The notes under the pieces: model-generated
What the model saw: the letters and a program-made list of their open reading frames with translations, nothing else
What the model was told of the DNA's origin: nothing
Database searches by the model: none
Source of the DNA: Christiangramia sp.
Lineage (GTDB): Bacteria; Bacteroidota; Bacteroidia; Flavobacteriales; Flavobacteriaceae
Direction of reading: 5' to 3'
DNA: 14,611 nucleotides
Assembly: GCA_024635735.1 (NCBI GenBank)
Contig: JAGXII010000159.1
Coordinates: forward strand, 1-14,611
Program-made: the position numbers and the translations under genes
Shown: positions 14,343-14,611 of the stretch, in pieces
How the letters are laid out: every line of letters starts with the position of its first letter
Numbering within the stretch: position 1 is the stretch's first letter

Positions 14343-14611
14343 ATGAAAATCAGTGATGTAAGTAGCTTTTGGAGATTATCTAACGGGGTAAAAATGCCTT
14401 ACCTGGGACTTGGAGTTTATAAAGCTAAAAATGGAGATGAAGTTAAGAAGGCTGTTTCTTCAGCGCTGGAAAATAGATATCGTCTAATAGATACCGCACA
14501 GTTTTATAAAAATGAAAAGGGAGTGGGAGAGGCCATTAAAAATTCGGGTATTCCCAGAGAAGAAATATTTCTTACCACCAAACTCTGGATAGATGATCAG
14601 GGAACGGAAAA
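14343..14611 (+). CDS. Aldo/keto reductase, N-terminal part, cut by the window end
   Basis: The first 89 codons from ATG 14343 are intact. They show the AKR barrel start (NGVKMPYLGLGVYKA) and three of the four catalytic residues: D50 and Y55 in LIDTAQFYKNE, and K80 in FLTTKLW; the histidine lies beyond the window. The pattern fits the 2,5-diketo-gluconate-reductase-like subgroup, which reduces aldehydes and ketones with NADPH in the cytosol. Real members run to about 270-280 residues, so about two thirds is missing. An ATG nine bases upstream runs into TGA at once, which fixes this start. The 92-bp gap to the divergent M13 gene must hold both promoters; no clear TAnnTTTG element was found there. 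Confidence 0.9.
   Translation, partial: MKISDVSSFWRLSNGVKMPYLGLGVYKAKNGDEVKKAVSSALENRYRLIDTAQFYKNEKGVGEAIKNSGIPREEIFLTTKLWIDDQGTE

Overview
The window looks like a chromosomal piece of a marine-type Flavobacteriaceae (Bacteroidota; a Gramella/Christiangramia, Salegentibacter or Zunongwangia relative is my guess). The reasons are the AT-rich composition, starts that mostly lack a Shine-Dalgarno sequence, a TAnnTTTG-type promoter element, and lineage-typical proteins: a YaiO-like barrel, an M13 lipoprotein peptidase, a GFGASAH-type zinc alcohol dehydrogenase, and small intergenic CACCCTGAA/TTCAGGGT palindromes. No rRNA, tRNA, CRISPR array, transposase or phage gene is visible.

Left part (1-6530) resembles the low-oxygen/stress clusters of this group. 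It holds a broken partial gene on the minus strand (1-213), a response-regulator/Crp fusion (324-1367), a secreted PepSY-like protein (1587-2096), a pyridoxamine-phosphate-oxidase-fold protein (2242-2688), an erythromycin-esterase-family pseudogene (3124-3879), a zinc alcohol dehydrogenase (3953-4981, minus), a Crp/Fnr regulator (5111-5767, minus) and a two-helix membrane protein (5988-6530). Five FNR-box-like palindromes, (A/T)TGAT-N4-(A/G)TCA(A/T), lie in the gaps between these genes. They suggest that one or both Crp-family regulators run the block as a regulon.

Middle part (6733-10826) is a putative exopolysaccharide module. A degenerate stand-alone receiver overlaps the start of a membrane-anchored HEAT-repeat protein, which overlaps a processive family-2 glycosyltransferase. 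Its stop overlaps the stop of a convergent TPR plus outer-membrane beta-barrel (YaiO-like) gene. The parts recall PgaC and PgaA, but no deacetylase or PilZ/c-di-GMP part is seen here and the accessory proteins differ.

Right part (10906-14611) has an exported alpha/beta hydrolase bracketed by two direct copies of a 145-183 bp non-coding repeat with imperfect terminal inverted repeats (MITE-like). A convergent M13 metallopeptidase lipoprotein gene follows, and then a divergent aldo/keto reductase gene cut off by the window end.
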